NCBI GenBank assembly: GCA_030549775.1
Contig: CM060173.1
Coordinates: 39,628,610-39,692,609 of the forward strand
Direction of reading: 5' to 3'
Origin: Tamarix chinensis
Lineage: Eukaryota; Streptophyta; Magnoliopsida; Caryophyllales; Tamaricaceae
Length of the DNA stretch: 64,000 bases
In this document: positions 36,342 through 48,610 of the stretch, in pieces
Position numbering within the stretch: the first letter of the stretch is position 1
How the letters are laid out: each line of letters opens with the position of its first letter
Notes under the pieces: generated by a model
What the model saw: only the letters and a program-made list of their open reading frames with translations
Database searches by the model: none
Told to the model about the DNA's origin: nothing
Program-made: the position numbers and the translations under genes

Positions 36342-37734
36342 TTAGGGTTGATAAAGATGGATCTTTTATTTTCCCTCATTTTTCTACACATTATACCACC
36401 ACTTTTCAGCCCTATTTTAAAGTCACATCTACCCTTTTCCAACCCCATTTTTAGCCACCCTACCACCACTTAAACCCCACAAAAAATCCTCCATTTTTTT
36501 CACCGAAAAAACGGACTACAACAACCCTATCATTGAACACCACTTTTTTTTATGCCCATTTTTTTCGGCCACCTTTCATCTAACCCTACCACCATTTGAA
36601 CCATTATCCCCACCTTACCCCATTAAAACCTTTCTTACCCTCCCACACCCCCATTCGAACTAAACACTAAAAAAAATCCCACCATTCACCCTTCACCCCA
36701 CATTGGCATCCTTGCTTCACTTTTTCCTTTCCAAACAACCATGGAGAATCAATAATTCCTAGGGGCTGTTGAGGCCTTGAAAGAAGGCATGAGGAGAGTG
36801 CTAAGAATTTTGGAATCACTAACACCAACTGCAAACATTCCTCACTCATGAAGAGTTCCATCACTTCATGTAGAGGAGAAAGAAAATGTAGAGGATCAGG
36901 CTAGTAATTTTATCTCTTCTTATAGTGATTCTCCTAGGTTCTAGGGGAGGGGAATACATTTTAGAAGGGATTCTTCTCATGATATAAAATAGAGATTCTG
37001 GATTTTGTTGGGTCACATAATTGGGAAGAATTTTTATACTAGGATTTGATGTGTAATAAGATGTTTGAAGCTAAATCTTATGATGATGATAAGTATTTCA
37101 AGGGAGAGGCTTGTGGTGGGAAAACATGGTACACAAGAGGGAGAGAAAGGGAAAGTCTAAGGTAAGGATGGTGTTGCATACAAAAGAAGTCTTGGATGAG
37201 GTGTCCTTAAGTGAAAAAATATTTCATAGTAATTGCACAATACTTGGTAAAATATGTTCCCATATTTTTTATGGGGGTAGTTGTGAAAATTATCTTTTGG
37301 CACTCTTGTAAAGAAGCTTTATTTTCCCACTACTACCACATGCTAATCATATAAGATTCAATGGCTTAATGATGGCTTGATAGTTGAGGTCAATAAAAAA
37401 GTTGTTGATCCATCTTCTATAGCAAAGACTTATCATGATAAAGTTATTTGTGATGTAGTTCCTATGGATGCATGTCATTTGTTGTTAGGTGGACCTTAGT
37501 AATATGATAGGCACGCCAAGAAATATGAGAGGAAGAACACTTATAGCCTGAAGTATGCTAACCAAAATACGTTCCTCACATTCATTCCTCACTTGTTAGA
37601 GAGGAGCCAAATTGTAAAAAGGCTATGTTCATATATGGGAATGGGTTAGACAAGGCCATAGATAAGACCATGGTTTTTAGGGAGAATTTATGCTTATCTT
37701 GTGGATGCAGAGATTCCTAGAGGAACAATGGCAT
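36342..37734 (+). pseudogene. Gag-protease remnant of the LTR E element
   Basis: After a Pro/Thr-rich leader, an ATG at about 36740 begins a decayed gag (LGAVEALKEGMRRVLRILES). The capsid core is mostly lost. The protease region is clearer: IFHSNCTILGKICSHI and YGGSCEN (active-site region, DGGS-type with Asp lost to Tyr, about 37215-37285), then VICDVVPMDACHLLLGGP (about 37440-37500) and QYDRHAKKYERKNTYSLKY. The substituted active-site Asp and multiple stops show it is dead. The element is cut near 37735 by LTR C. Confidence 0.75.
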
Positions 37735-38706
37735 TTTTCCTTATTGAAGGTCCCTAATCATCAGTTGGTTTTGTTTTATGTGTCATGTGTATTTATGTTT
37801 TTGTCTATTTGATGAAATTAAGATAAAAAACTGATTTAATGCTACACTATCACTTAAAGTGAAAGATTGCATGAAATATAAATAAGGTGTTGAGTTCGTT
37901 CAACCATATAAGAATAGTAGCCTGGAGCATTTTTCCTTGTGAGGTACTTTAAATCACTCTACTATTGTAATAATAGTTATGAGGAGTTGGTTACCCTAGG
38001 ATGTATTGAATTCATTCCACCTACTCAATCATAGTGGTTAGGTACATTTTACCCCAATTAAGAATAGTGAGGCCCTTTAACTCAACCTAATTAAGTAAAT
38101 GGATTGTAATTATACATACTAATGGAACTCCAGCTTAAGTGTCTCTTCTACAGTATCATGTTTAATCAACATTAATTTTCATTATTCTATGAGACGTTAT
38201 ATACTTGTATAACCTTGCTATGATTATATTATTTCACTTCTGAGTAGGTTGTGTATTGATCATCTATTTTATTGGTGTTGCTCATTCCTTTGAGTAGATG
38301 ACCAATGATTTGTTGTGCAAGTCATTAAGGAACTCTTGGTTGATTTCTCTTCTTTTGATTATCTACCCGTGGTGGAGTGATTTTTTTTACCTTGGGGATT
38401 GGATTTAGATTTGACAGTATATGGTAGATAATTTTTTTAAGGATATTTTTTTTAGATTCTTAGTTCCAATGGATCTCTTTCTGTTATACTATGCTGGGAG
38501 TTAAATTCCAACTTTGATCCATAATTTATCAACTATTTCTTCATTCTCTATTTATTCTAAGTTTAAATTATTGTTTTGTCATATATTCAGTTTAAGGCTT
38601 GTACAAAAAGCCAAACTTATGTTAAATACACCCTTAACATCCAATTATATTGTTATTATGCTTTCACTAAACATATTTTTTTAGTAGTAAATTTAGCGGT
38701 ATAATA
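37735..38706 (+). mobile_element. LTR C, 5' LTR fragment
   Basis: Homologous throughout to 54275-55123 plus 57287-57378. It ends with a mutated GGGTGTTACA (gcggtataata) at 38706, then spacer agt and a PBS. The 5' part is missing, since homology starts abruptly inside a protease remnant. Confidence 0.7.
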
Positions 38707-38709
38707 AGT

Positions 38710-38721
38710 TGGTATTAGAGC
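38710..38721 (+). other. Primer-binding site, tRNA-iMet type
   Basis: TGGTATTAGAGC, one mismatch, directly after LTR C. It fixes LTR C as plus-oriented. Confidence 0.75.
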
Positions 38722-38909
38722 TATGGTCCTAATTACCATGTTTTACTTAAAAAAAATTTGGTTCTCAAATCATCTTTTACTAATTTTTTTATATACTTCA
38801 TATTTGAAAAAATCAATTCTTTAAAAAACCCAAATTAACTTCTAAGGAATCAAAAATAGGCATGTTTGGTGACCTTTGATTGTTCTTATGTGTATTACAT
38901 TCCAATAAA

Positions 38910-40095
38910 TGATGCATGGTAGATACAAATTGTGTTAAACTTGGTAAAAAAGATTATGGATGGGTATTAAGCCACAAAAATGAGAAATTTAGAGAAGAGG
39001 AGAAGTGTTGAAGATATGAATTAAGTGACCCTTAATTTGTAAACTTGAATATCCCACTTAAGCTATGCAACACTTAAGAAAAAAGACACAAGATTTTTAG
39101 AGATAAATCAACCATAGTATGCACTAACCAAGGAAGTCATTTTCACTCATCAAGGGGGAAGTAATGATGACCAAAGAACCCTACAATTAGCTCCTTCATG
39201 CCCTCATATAGTGCTACAAATACTTAGTTACAATACAACTAAACTATGGTTGGTTAGAAACAAAACTAGATAGTCACTACTTTGTTACCTTTTCTAGTTT
39301 AATTCTAACCAAACATAATCTACTTTTACCCACAAAAAAGAGGGTTCATGCTTCCATCATGCCTCCCATACTTGCTGATTTTAATTGAGTGCAAGTTAAT
39401 CCCTACAAGTACAAGCTACCAAGAGGTGGTAATGATTTAAACAAAATTTTGGTAATCCCCAAAATTAAACCTACCAAGAGGACGATCACAAGTGTAAGGT
39501 GGTGATCACAAGAATATAAAAGGTGGTAATGATTCTACATTTTTAGGTGAAAAACCTTTTCCTCCATTCTGTCAAAGATGTTGTTGAAACACATAGAGCT
39601 AGGGTGGCATGTTTAAGCTAAAAAAGGGGGCAGCAGTTGGTGGTTTTGCGAGTTCTGAAAAGGTGTTAGGGGATGCTTTTGTAGGCTTGTTTTGGTGGGT
39701 TGTGGATGTGGGAGTTTTGACCAGCAGGGGTGGTCCAAGAAAAAGGAAGTGTTTAGTCATTTTAGTTGCAAAAGTGACTTGAATTGTGGCTGCAAAAGTG
39801 GATGGGTGATGACTTGAAAAGGTAAAAAAAAATGGCTACAAGTTTAAGCTGGTTTGGGGTGATTTTGCATGGTTTGTGCATGGCTCATGCATGGTTGGAA
39901 TTTTACATAAGAAGGTGGTAGATTTGGGTTAAAATGGTTACTCATAAATGGTCACAAAAAGGAAAGGGGTTGGGGAGGGAAGTTGATGAGAGGATAAATT
40001 AGTGGATGCCCTTCTGAATTAGAAGAATTTTGGGGCCATCTAATTTGGAAAGATGGGTGGTTAATGTAGGATTAGACTAACGGGATGCTCTTGCA
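38910..40095 (-). mobile_element. LTR B copy, probably solo
   Basis: The minus strand starts TGCAAGAGCATCCC at 40095 and ends ...CATGCATCA at 38910, the complete family B LTR. There is neither a PBS next to 38910 nor a polypurine tract next to 40095. The flanks ataaa and ttagt do not match, so no TSD survives. The 31-codon pol tail occupies 40094-39999 with one in-frame TAG. Confidence 0.75.
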
Positions 40096-40149
40096 TTAGT
40101 AAGCAAGGAATATTTTATCCTAACATGTTTTGCAGCTACCTTTTCATGT

Positions 40150-41959
40150 CACTAAATGGCTATATTAAATAATTTGAGGAGGCATTCAAGAACTTCATTG
40201 AGTTTGTCACACATCTACCATTACCTCCTTAGCCTCTATCTACACCACCACCTCCTAATTATGAACATTAGGTTATCAGAGAGGATTGGCTTTGGAGGGT
40301 TACAAATCATTACTTGCCAACTTATGTCAAAGAGGAGGATCACATCATCCTAAAGGGATGGATTTTGGATTTAGATTGGAATTTTGAGGGAGGCAGTTTT
40401 TCAAGAGTGAGGAAGACATGTATAATAGCCCTTTTTCTTTAGATATTAATAGACACATGGTTGGTAGGTCATTGAGTATAGGAAGGACCACAATATTCTA
40501 GAAAGACTTTAAGATAGTGATATACACAACTTTTTTTCCTAAGGTCCATAAGAGGAATAATCTTAAGGACCTCATAAATTTAACTCACAGGATCTTGTCA
40601 TTATAGGATTACCATGCTTCGTTCTCAAAGATGTTGATGTTTTCCTCAAGTATAGTAGCCAACAAGACAATAATGGTCTTTCTGTTTTAGTAAGTGATCT
40701 ACTTCAGCATTCAGAGGTTGATGGGTATTGTTTCCTTCCATGACTTGGTCACATTTTACAAGCTAGCATGTGTTGTTTAGAAGCAATATTTCATTTAGTG
40801 AAAAAGAAATCCTAAGGTATAGAGTTTTAAGGAATGGATTTGGTTTTGGAGAGATGTACCTTTGAAATTTTTTTTAGCATTGGGGTCAAATGGGTGGTTA
40901 CATGAGGTAGTTGGGACTGCCATTGCTTTATTGGTCGAGATCATCTAAAATAAAACTACTAATGTATAGTTGATCTATATTGAGCATATGATTAGTTGTA
41001 CTACTAATTCTTTAATTTTCAATGCCGGAGGAATTAGTTTTATCACTAGGAATCGTTTATACCCCAATTGTAGGCATATTAGAAGAAGACATTCCAAACA
41101 TAGTAACAATGGCAATTGATAACTATAATCGTGGGTTTACAACATAGGGAGGCTAAGGGGAGACCAAAAGCATATCATCCATTTCCTCATAATAGAGGAG
41201 GACAAGGTTAGGGTTCTAGATAATATTGTAGAGGACACCAAGAAAGACATATAGGTAGCTTGTGAATGGTAGTACCCAAGCAGAGGTTAACAGGAACTTG
41301 GATGTGGTCACTAGTATAGTTTCCATCATTTCATTACTAGTGCATGTATTGGTTGAATTTGTTCCTTCATTATTTTTTGTTTCTACCACTTTTGTTGCTA
41401 GAGATGCTTTGTTTAGAACTACAAGTGTGTCAGTACCTATTGCTTTTCTTCTACAGATAAATTGAATTGCATTAGACTCTACTCAAATGTTGCCAAAGTA
41501 GGGTATAATTTGTTATGGCTCTATTGGAGACTTCAAAGTGATTGATATTTTAGGGAGATATTAAGCGATAGATTATGATTAGAAGCGAGTAGTGTTGTGG
41601 GGATCTCAAAGTGCTAGAGTTTCCTATAGGAAATGTAAGCCTAGAACTACAACGATGGTCTTATTTTCCTATACACTATATCAATTTGTGCTTAGCGGTT
41701 ATCCTGAGTATTTATGATATGCCATAATTAGAGGACAATCTAGTTGCTCAGGACTTTCCTAACATATTTCTGGAGGAAATATTGGTATGTTACCAATGTC
41801 TAAGATAAATTTCACCATTGAGCCAGTATTAAAGGGTGAGGTAGTAAGGCACCATACCAAATGATGCCAGCATAATTGACGAGTTAAAGTCAAAGCTAGA
41901 GGAGTTAGTAGCTCACAAATAAATTTGTCTCGGTGTGCTCCATAGGGATCACTGATTGA
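40150..41959 (+). pseudogene. Tekay/Del-like gag-protease-RT N-terminus remnant
   Basis: Pro-rich gag start (FVTHLPLPP then STPPPP, about 40200-40255) and a REDWLWRVTNHYLPTY-like block, then degraded capsid (40760-41000). A Gly/Arg-rich NC zone follows at 41150-41260. The protease is barely visible near 41330. The end is clear: DNLVAQDFPNIFLEEI (about 41733-41780), then SKINFTIEPVLKG and ELKSKLEELVAHK (41878-41920). These match the 'VREFPDVFPEDLPGLPP...IDL.PG...ELKELK.QLQELLDKGFI' RT entry of Tekay-type chromoviruses. It is cut at 41960 by LTR B (left flank attga). The integrase of the same strand resumes at 49514. Confidence 0.7.
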
Positions 41960-42849
41960 TGTAAAAGAATCCCCTTCATCTAATCCAATCTTAAACACCT
42001 TTCTATCCAAATTAGACAACCCCGAAAATGTTCTTATATTGGAAGGTGTCCACTAAACTTTCTTCCATCATTTTCCTCCCCCCTTCTTTTTTGAGCACAC
42101 TATAGGAAAACAAAAATATCACAAATCTACCACCTTTTTGGGTAAGAAAATCAACCATGCATTCGCCCCAAGCCACCCTAAACTTATAGCCATTTTTTGC
42201 TACCTTTTTATCCATCACCCAACCATTTTTATATCCATAATCCTAGCTAATTTGGTAGCCAAAATAACTAACCACCTTTTTACCCATGACCCACCCCCTA
42301 CTAATTGAAATCCCATATCCCCATCCCTACCAAAACCAACATGCGAAGCCACCCCAAAATACCCTTTCAAAGCCTACAAAACCACAAGCTGCTACCCCTT
42401 TTTCTTTTATTATGCACAAGGCACCCTTTCCCACGTAGTTATACAGGCCTCCCACTAAATGGAATAAACGGTCGGTAGTCTACAAGTGTAGATATCACAG
42501 TCACCTTTTGGAGTATTGGAATCACCCCCTCATACTTATGATAGTCCTCTTGCAAGTTGACTTTAGAGGTTACTATTTTTTATGTTTAAATCCATGTAAT
42601 AACTTGTACTTTAGGGGATAACTTGTACCTAATCAAAATAAACCAAGGTAGGGGCTAAATGTAAGAGTGATGCATGACCACATTGAGGGTGAGGAAATTA
42701 GGCTTTATTTTGTTAGAATTAAACTAGAAAAGATATTAATTAATAACTATCTAGTTTGATATCCAACAAGCTCTAATTTAGTTGGATTGTAACTAAATAT
42801 TTGTAACACTATATAAAAACAAGAAGGGGTTGTTTGTAGGGGTCTTTGA
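41960..42849 (+). mobile_element. LTR B, 3'-truncated by element A
   Basis: Starts TGTAAAAGAATCCCC with an intact 31-codon pol tail (41961-42056). It follows other LTR B copies to 'gtaggggtctttg' and is then replaced at about 42850 by LTR A of the minus-strand element. Confidence 0.8.
41961..42056 (+). pseudogene. Family B pol tail in LTR (open)
   Basis: 31 codons plus TAA, beginning VKESPSSNPILNT and ending LILEGVH. Same length as in the LTRs at 15654, 40095 and 59917. Confidence 0.65.
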
Positions 42850-43797
42850 AGTTCAACAACAGTGATAAAACCCAATAGCAACGATGGTTTAAAACCCCAA
42901 AGATCATGAAGACAAGATTGCTTGAGCCTTGACCCAACACGTAACAAGATGAAAACCAAGACCACAAAGGATTGAAACGCCACACCTAGAAAACTTGAGA
43001 ATCTCTCAACAATCAAGGTGATAAGTTCGGTTGTTTGAACGCCACAAGATTAACTTGATAAGTTCCACAAGTTATTTTAAGAACAAACAGGAACATAAAA
43101 CCTCACAAATATGATAATTTCTGAAAACGTTATATCCTTATTCATCTCAAAATACCTATATATATACTTGGAACAACCCTCCAAGAATAGGAAAAGTCAC
43201 AACTAAAGCTTTAATATACCCTCCTAGAATATGAAAAGTCATAACTAAAGCTAGAATACGAAAGTCATAAATAAAGCTAGAATATGAAAAGTCATAAATA
43301 AAGCTAGAATACGAAAAATCATAACTAAAGCTTTTAAAACACCCTCCTAGTATAAGAAAAGTCATAATTAAAGCTTTAAAACAACACAAACAATAAAATA
43401 AACAAGTTCCCACGTTTTTTAGGCCTCTTGGACTTCTAAAGGCCATTCAAGTCCATTCAGGACCATGTTCATAACCATTCGAGACCTTGTTTTAATATCT
43501 TGAAACTCATGAAATTCATGCCTTTTGATGGTTAGATCATGTTGGAAATGTTTTTGCATAAATATTAGTCTCTTCAAATTCTTTAATGATGTTGACTAAG
43601 TCTTGATTATTATTTGAGCCCATCATGGTCGATTTAGAATCAGCCCAAATCTCTTGGATTAGCCACTTAGTGCTTCCTTGAAATGTTTGGCTCTAAGTCT
43701 TGTAATTGGACCACTTGAAAGCGAAAAAGGGTCTTGTGAAGGATTTGCATCATCCCCAAGTGTATGATTAACAAGTCCAGCTCCTTGGTTTGCATCA
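42850..43797 (-). mobile_element. 3' LTR of the family A element
   Basis: Starts at 43797 with TGATGCAAACC right after the polypurine tract. It contains the 27-bp array and the TATA run. The pol tail in this copy lost one base near 43660 (ctaagtggctaatc versus ctaaatgggctaatc), giving a premature stop. The distal end near 42850 does not show the expected ATATCA terminus. Confidence 0.85.
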
Positions 43798-45082
43798 GTC
43801 TCCTCCTCTTGTGAAGGATTTGTCCTCAAATCATCACCTACATCAAAAGGAGATAAATAAGAAATGTTAAAGCTTGTACTAACACCATACTCACATGGTA
43901 AGTCAAGCTTGTAGGAGTTTTGAACATCGTTTCTCTGGAAAACGTTCCTTCCGTAAGTGTAACCAAACCCAATCACCTGGTTCAAACACTACCTTCTTGC
44001 GTCCTTTGTTGACTTTATTGGACATATTGTTGAGTCTTCCTTTCAATGTTCAGTCGTGCCTTGTCAAAAATCATCTTTATAAATTCTGCCTTCATTTTGC
44101 CATCTAAGTTCACACATTCACTCAAAGGTAATGAAGTTAAATCCATTGGTGACAAAGGGTTAAAGCCATAAACCATTTCAAAAGGTGAAAACTTAGTTGC
44201 TGAATGTATACTTCTATTATAAGCAAATTCAATGTGCAAACAATCTTCCCATGTTTTCAAGTTCTTTTTAATGATAAAGTTCTTAACAAAGTAGATAAAG
44301 TTCTATTCATGACTTCATTTTGACCATCTGTTTGTGGAGGACAAGTAGTAGAAAACAATAACTTGGTTCCTAACTTTCGCCACAAAGTTTTCCAAAAGTA
44401 ACTCAAAAACTTTGCATCCCGATCAGAAATAATGGTCCTAGGCATGCCATGTAACCTAACAATTTCTTTGAAGAATAAATTAGCTATATGTGATGCATCA
44501 TCAGTTTTATGACAAACAATGAAGTGTGCCATCTTGGAGAATCTATCTACCACCACAAAAACTGAATCTCTTCCCCCCCCTCTTAGTTCTAGGTAATCCC
44601 AAAACAAAATCCATAGAAATATCAATCCAAGGCTCACTAGGTATTGGCAAATGGGTGTACAACCCATGGGGTTTCAACTTAGACTTGGCTTGTTTACAAG
44701 TGATGCACTTCTCACAGAATCTTTCCACGTCACGTTTCATATGAGGCCAAAAAAAATGATCATGCAAAATTCCTAATGTCTTAGATACCACCATGAGCTT
44801 CTCCTACAAACAATTCACGTAGAGAACTCATGGGCACACATAGTTTATTTTCCCGAAACAAAAATCCTTCATGCCTACAAAACTTACCAAATGCCATTTT
44901 TTCACAATCATTGAACACATCACCAAAATCAGAATCTCGAGCAATTTTGTATCTAAAATGGAAAGTAAAGCATACCTTTGAGACAAGGCATCAACTACCA
45001 CATTTTCCTTACCTTGTTTGTATTTGATCACATAAGGAAATGTTTCAATGAATGCCACCCACTTGGCATGGCATTTGTTCAA
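43659..45082 (-). pseudogene. Family A integrase, broken
   Basis: Integrates element cDNA; 3' end of pol. The zinc-binding HHCC domain is intact in sequence ([20 protein letters not shown], about 44770-44700). Catalytic residues are visible: first Asp in [11 protein letters not shown], second in [14 protein letters not shown], Glu in [14 protein letters not shown]. The C-terminal part includes [35 protein letters not shown] and LSPFDVGDDL, then passes the polypurine tract into the LTR. Breaks: a frameshift at a G run (plus strand cttcccccccctc, about 44573), further shifts near 44260, 44815 and 43990, and an early stop in the tail. No chromodomain was seen; instead the GPITRLRAKHF motif is encoded by the LTR. 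Confidence 0.88.
43798..43810 (-). other. Polypurine tract of the family A element
   Basis: Minus strand AAGAGGAGGAGAC immediately precedes the 3' LTR start. Primes plus-strand DNA synthesis. It lies inside the pol frame. Confidence 0.8.
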
Positions 45083-46462
45083 CTTTTGTTATCCTTTCAA
45101 ATGCTTCAAAAGACTCATGATCCGTGTGAATCACAAATTCCTTTTTCCATAGATAATTCTGCCATTTTTCCAAAGCCCTTACCAAGTAATACATCTCCTT
45201 ATCATAATTAGGGTAATTTAGTGCTGCCCCGCTCATTTTTTCACTAAAATAAGCAACTAGACGGCCTTCTTGCATCAAATCAGCTCCAATACCTATTCTT
45301 GAAGCATCACACTCCATTTCAAAAGTTTTAGCAAAGTTAGGTAAACCAAGCAAAGGTGCATTAGTTAACTTTTCTTTTATCAGATTAAATGCATTTTCTT
45401 GTTCTTCCCTCACTTAAACGGAACATTTTTCTTGATGATTTCAGTAAGAGGTGTGGCAAAGCTACTAAAATCACGCACAAATCGTCTATAGAAGCTAGTA
45501 AGCCATGGAAACTCCTCACTTGGCTGATTGTTGTCGGCCTTGGCCACTCTTGGATTGCCTTCACCTTTTCCTCGTCCACCTCAACTCCTTTCTTACTAAC
45601 AACAAAACCAAGAAACACAAGTTTATCCGTGCAAAAGGTGCACTTCTTGAGATTAGCAAACAACTTTTCTTTTCTTAGAATTTCCAAGACAGATCTCAAA
45701 CGCGCTACATTTTCCTTCAAGTTTTTGCTATAAATTAGGATATCATCAAAATACACAATGACAAATTTGCCAATATATTCATGCAAAACATGGTTCATTA
45801 AACGCATAAATGTGCTCAGAGCATTAGTTAAACCGAAAGGCATCACTAACCACTCATACAAACGTCTTAAAAGTTGTTTTCCATTCATCACCTTCCTTCA
45901 TCCTAATTTGATGATATCCACTCTTAAGATCCACTTTTGTAAAGACACAAGAACCATGCAATTAATCCAGCATATCATCTAATCTAGGAATAGGATGACG
46001 ATACTTTACCGTTATGTTGTTGATGGCTCGACAGTCAACACACATCCTCCATGTTCCATCCTTCTTAGGAACTAATAGCACCAGAACCGCACAAGGACTC
46101 ATGCTTTCACGCACATACCCTTTCTCCAATAACTCACCTACTTGCCTCTGAAGTTCCTTGGTATCCTCGGGATTACTCTTATAAGCAACTCGGTTTGGAA
46201 TTGATGCACCTGGTATGAAATCAATCTGATGTTCAATCCCTCGGATTGGAGGTAATCCATTAGGTACCTCTTCGGGAAGGACATCTTCAAACTCCTGTAA
46301 AAGATATATAATATCTCTCGGCAAAGTACCGACGAGATCATTAGTAAATAAAAGAGCCTCCTTGTACATGAGTACAATAAGGGGCTGGTGTGAAAATAAT
46401 GCTCTCTTGATCTCACTTTTTTTTCTTGCAATGTAATTGAATTTTTCCTCTCTTGCTCTCAC
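45045..46462 (-). pseudogene. Family A reverse transcriptase-RNase H, broken
   Basis: Copies element RNA to DNA and removes the RNA strand. The first piece (46462-45962) includes FEDVLPEEVPNGLPPIRGIE, PNRVAYKSNPEDTKELQRQV and WRMCVDCRAINN. Then a nonsense codon (GAT TAA TTG where family members have DEL), [20 protein letters not shown], a small deletion with frameshift, and [20 protein letters not shown] with the catalytic box [10 protein letters not shown] (45891-45385). RNase H follows (45413-45045) with [31 protein letters not shown] and HTDHESF. A frameshift near 45080 joins the next piece ([23 protein letters not shown]). All RT core motifs are recognisable, but the protein cannot be made whole. 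Confidence 0.9.
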
Positions 46463-46519
46463 TATGGCCGAAATCCCTTCTCTTTCTTTTTCTCTCTAAT
46501 CAATACTTTTTTGTCTTTT

Positions 46520-47170
46520 TTAAATCTTTTTTTTTTCATTTTCGGCCTTCATTTCTTTTTCTTTCTTTTGTTCATTTGATCTCTGTAACTTTAATTCGAC
46601 CTCCCTGACCTGTTCTGGATTCAATGGCACAAGAATAATAGGTTTCTTTCTATGATTGAAAGAATACCTATTTGTGAATGCATCATGCGTAACCCTCTGA
46701 TCATACTGCCATGCTCTTCCTAAGAGTAAATGGCTTGCATGCATAGTAACCACATCACAAAGCACCTCATCTTCATATTTACCTATGGATAATGCCACCA
46801 ATACTTGCCTTGTCACCTTGATTTCGCCACATTCATTCAGCCACTGAAGCTGATAAGGGTGAGGAGGTTTCAAGGTAGTTAAGGCCAATTTCTCCACCAA
46901 ATAAGTGCTGGCTACATTTGTGCAACTCCCTCCGTCGATAATGAGACTACAAACTTTGTTTTTCACAAAGCACCGAGTATGAAACAAGTTCTCCCTTTGG
47001 TTACTTTCTTCCTCCTTAACCTGCATTTTGAGAACTCGCCTTGGTACCAATAAATCTCCAACCACAGCACTTTGCTCATCATCAGCATCTCCCAAAGGTG
47101 GCATGTCATCATCATCTACATCTTCCTCATTCTCTGATTCAAGCTCTCCTTGGGCATTTATCACCATCAC
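46520..47170 (-). pseudogene. Family A protease region
   Basis: Retropepsin that processes the polyprotein. An acidic linker (ENEEDVDDDDMPPLGDADDE) is followed by FHTRCFVKNKVCSLIIDGGS, with the DGGS active-site variant common in this lineage, then a CDVVTMHASHLLLGRAWQYD flap/core region and a Lys/Glu-rich tail ending in a stop at 46520. It is in the same frame as gag and RT, so it is expressed from one reading frame. Confidence 0.88.
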
Positions 47171-47179
47171 CCTTTTGTT

Positions 47180-48163
47180 TACACATTGGCTGGCTATGTG
47201 TCCCCGCCCCTGGCATTTAAAACACTTAATATCATGTGTTTTGGAACTTGAAGTTTTGGTATTACCTATAGTAGCAGCGGTCGTTGGTTTGGCATTCTTG
47301 GAGTGTTCAAATTTTGGCTTATTTTATAGATGCTCATCCGTTTTTAGAGTTGACTTCCACATGTTGTTGGTAGCCATAGGGTGTCCCCTCCTAACCAATC
47401 CTTTTCATTTGAATTGTTCCTCCACCTTTATGGCTTGATGCACCGTATCTCTCAACTCAACATAATGATGCATCTCAACTATATCCGCAATCTCACGATT
47501 TAATCCGTGTAAGAACCTAGCCATGGTGGCTTCCCGGTCCTCGTCTACATTAGCTCGGATCATAGCTACCTCCATCTCCTTGTAATATTCTTCCACACTT
47601 TTGGAACCTTGATTTAACCTTTATGGCTCTCTATTTCTTCTCCAATTAATCAGTAATTGGTCCCACCAAACAATGGCACAATCAGTGAATTCAATTGTAG
47701 CCAACTTAACCTTCTTTATCTCCGAGTAGTTGTGACAATCAAACACCATATCCATTTTAGTTTCCCACTCCAAATAAACTTCAAGATCACTTTTACCTTG
47801 AAAAGATGGGATTTTAATCTTTATGTTTCCCAAATCATTATCCCTCCTCAAGATACTCATCCTAGCTTCTTGATTCTCATTCTCACGCTGAAACCTGCCG
47901 CGCTTCAAATATAGCTCATCAAACTCCGACTCCGCCTTTTCCTCAACATTCCGCCACGGAACACGCCCACCTTGCTGCCTATTGGGGATGTCTTGTTGAT
48001 GTCTCCTAGGAGCCTCTGCTTCTACTTTGTCTAACCTATCATGAATAGGTTCTAATTGAGCCCTCAACATACGCCTCATCTCCCCTAACAAGGCTTGCAT
48101 TTGGAGATTCGGAGCTGCAGGTTGTTGAAATTCTTCGGTTGTATCTTCTTGATTGTTGGACAT
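47180..48163 (-). pseudogene. Family A gag
   Basis: Capsid/nucleocapsid protein, start ATG at 48163 (MSNNQEDTTEEF). Features: Gln/Arg-rich N-terminus with a short coiled-coil-like stretch (LQMQALLGEMRRMLRAQLEP), IKIKIPSFQGKSDLEVYLEW (Retrotrans_gag start), CAIVWWDQL, then a stop at the TAA at 47621. A deletion of roughly 28 codons relative to family members (ETWEEM...RRFVP) falls there. The frame resumes with RLNQGSKSVEEYYKEMEV and HGLNREIADIVEM, has more stops at about 47402 and 47325, and ends with a zinc knuckle CFKCQGRGHIASQC (about 47230-47190). Confidence 0.88.
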
Positions 48164-48596
48164 ATTTAAAATCTGCAAAACAGAGTTAGAATCCTCACAA
48201 GCACTCCCTCACGTGTTTCTCTCAAGAATTAATGCACTTGCGCTCGTGTTTTCACACGAAACGGCTTTTATCCTCTTATGGTCTCACACACTCTTGCCTT
48301 TTTTTCTCTCTTTTGTGTCTTCTTTAGTTCTTAATCGAACGTCTAGAAACTAATTCAAAATAATCCCACAGCAATTCAAAAAAAGATAAAAATGAATGAG
48401 AAACAACCAAAACTAACCAAAAGGCCAAGAACATAAATAAGGTGAGACACAAGATCGAAACAAAGTTTTCCTTTTGCAATCGTGTACCTTTTTTTCACTT
48501 TTTCTTTTTTTTGATGATTTTTTTTTTCTATAAGAGGTAACAGTATATAAAAGATAAACGAAAATGAAAGATAATGAAACTTATCTTAGAAACAAA
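48164..48596 (-). other. 5' leader of the family A element
   Basis: Non-coding, about 430 bp between the PBS and the gag ATG, with A- and T-rich runs. No open frame of interest on the minus strand. Confidence 0.7.
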
Positions 48597-48608
48597 GCTC
48601 TGATACCA
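48597..48608 (-). other. Primer-binding site of the family A element (tRNA-iMet)
   Basis: Minus strand TGGTATCAGAGC, perfect 12-base match, two bases from the 5' LTR end (ATATCA at 48611). Confidence 0.95.
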
Positions 48609-48610
48609 AA

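Noticed and set aside
38905..40100. TSD for the LTR B copy
   Set aside because: Flanks ataaa and ttagt do not match, so a simple solo-LTR history is not proven.
45389..45733. 114-codon plus-strand ORF
   Set aside because: Antisense shadow of the family A RT.
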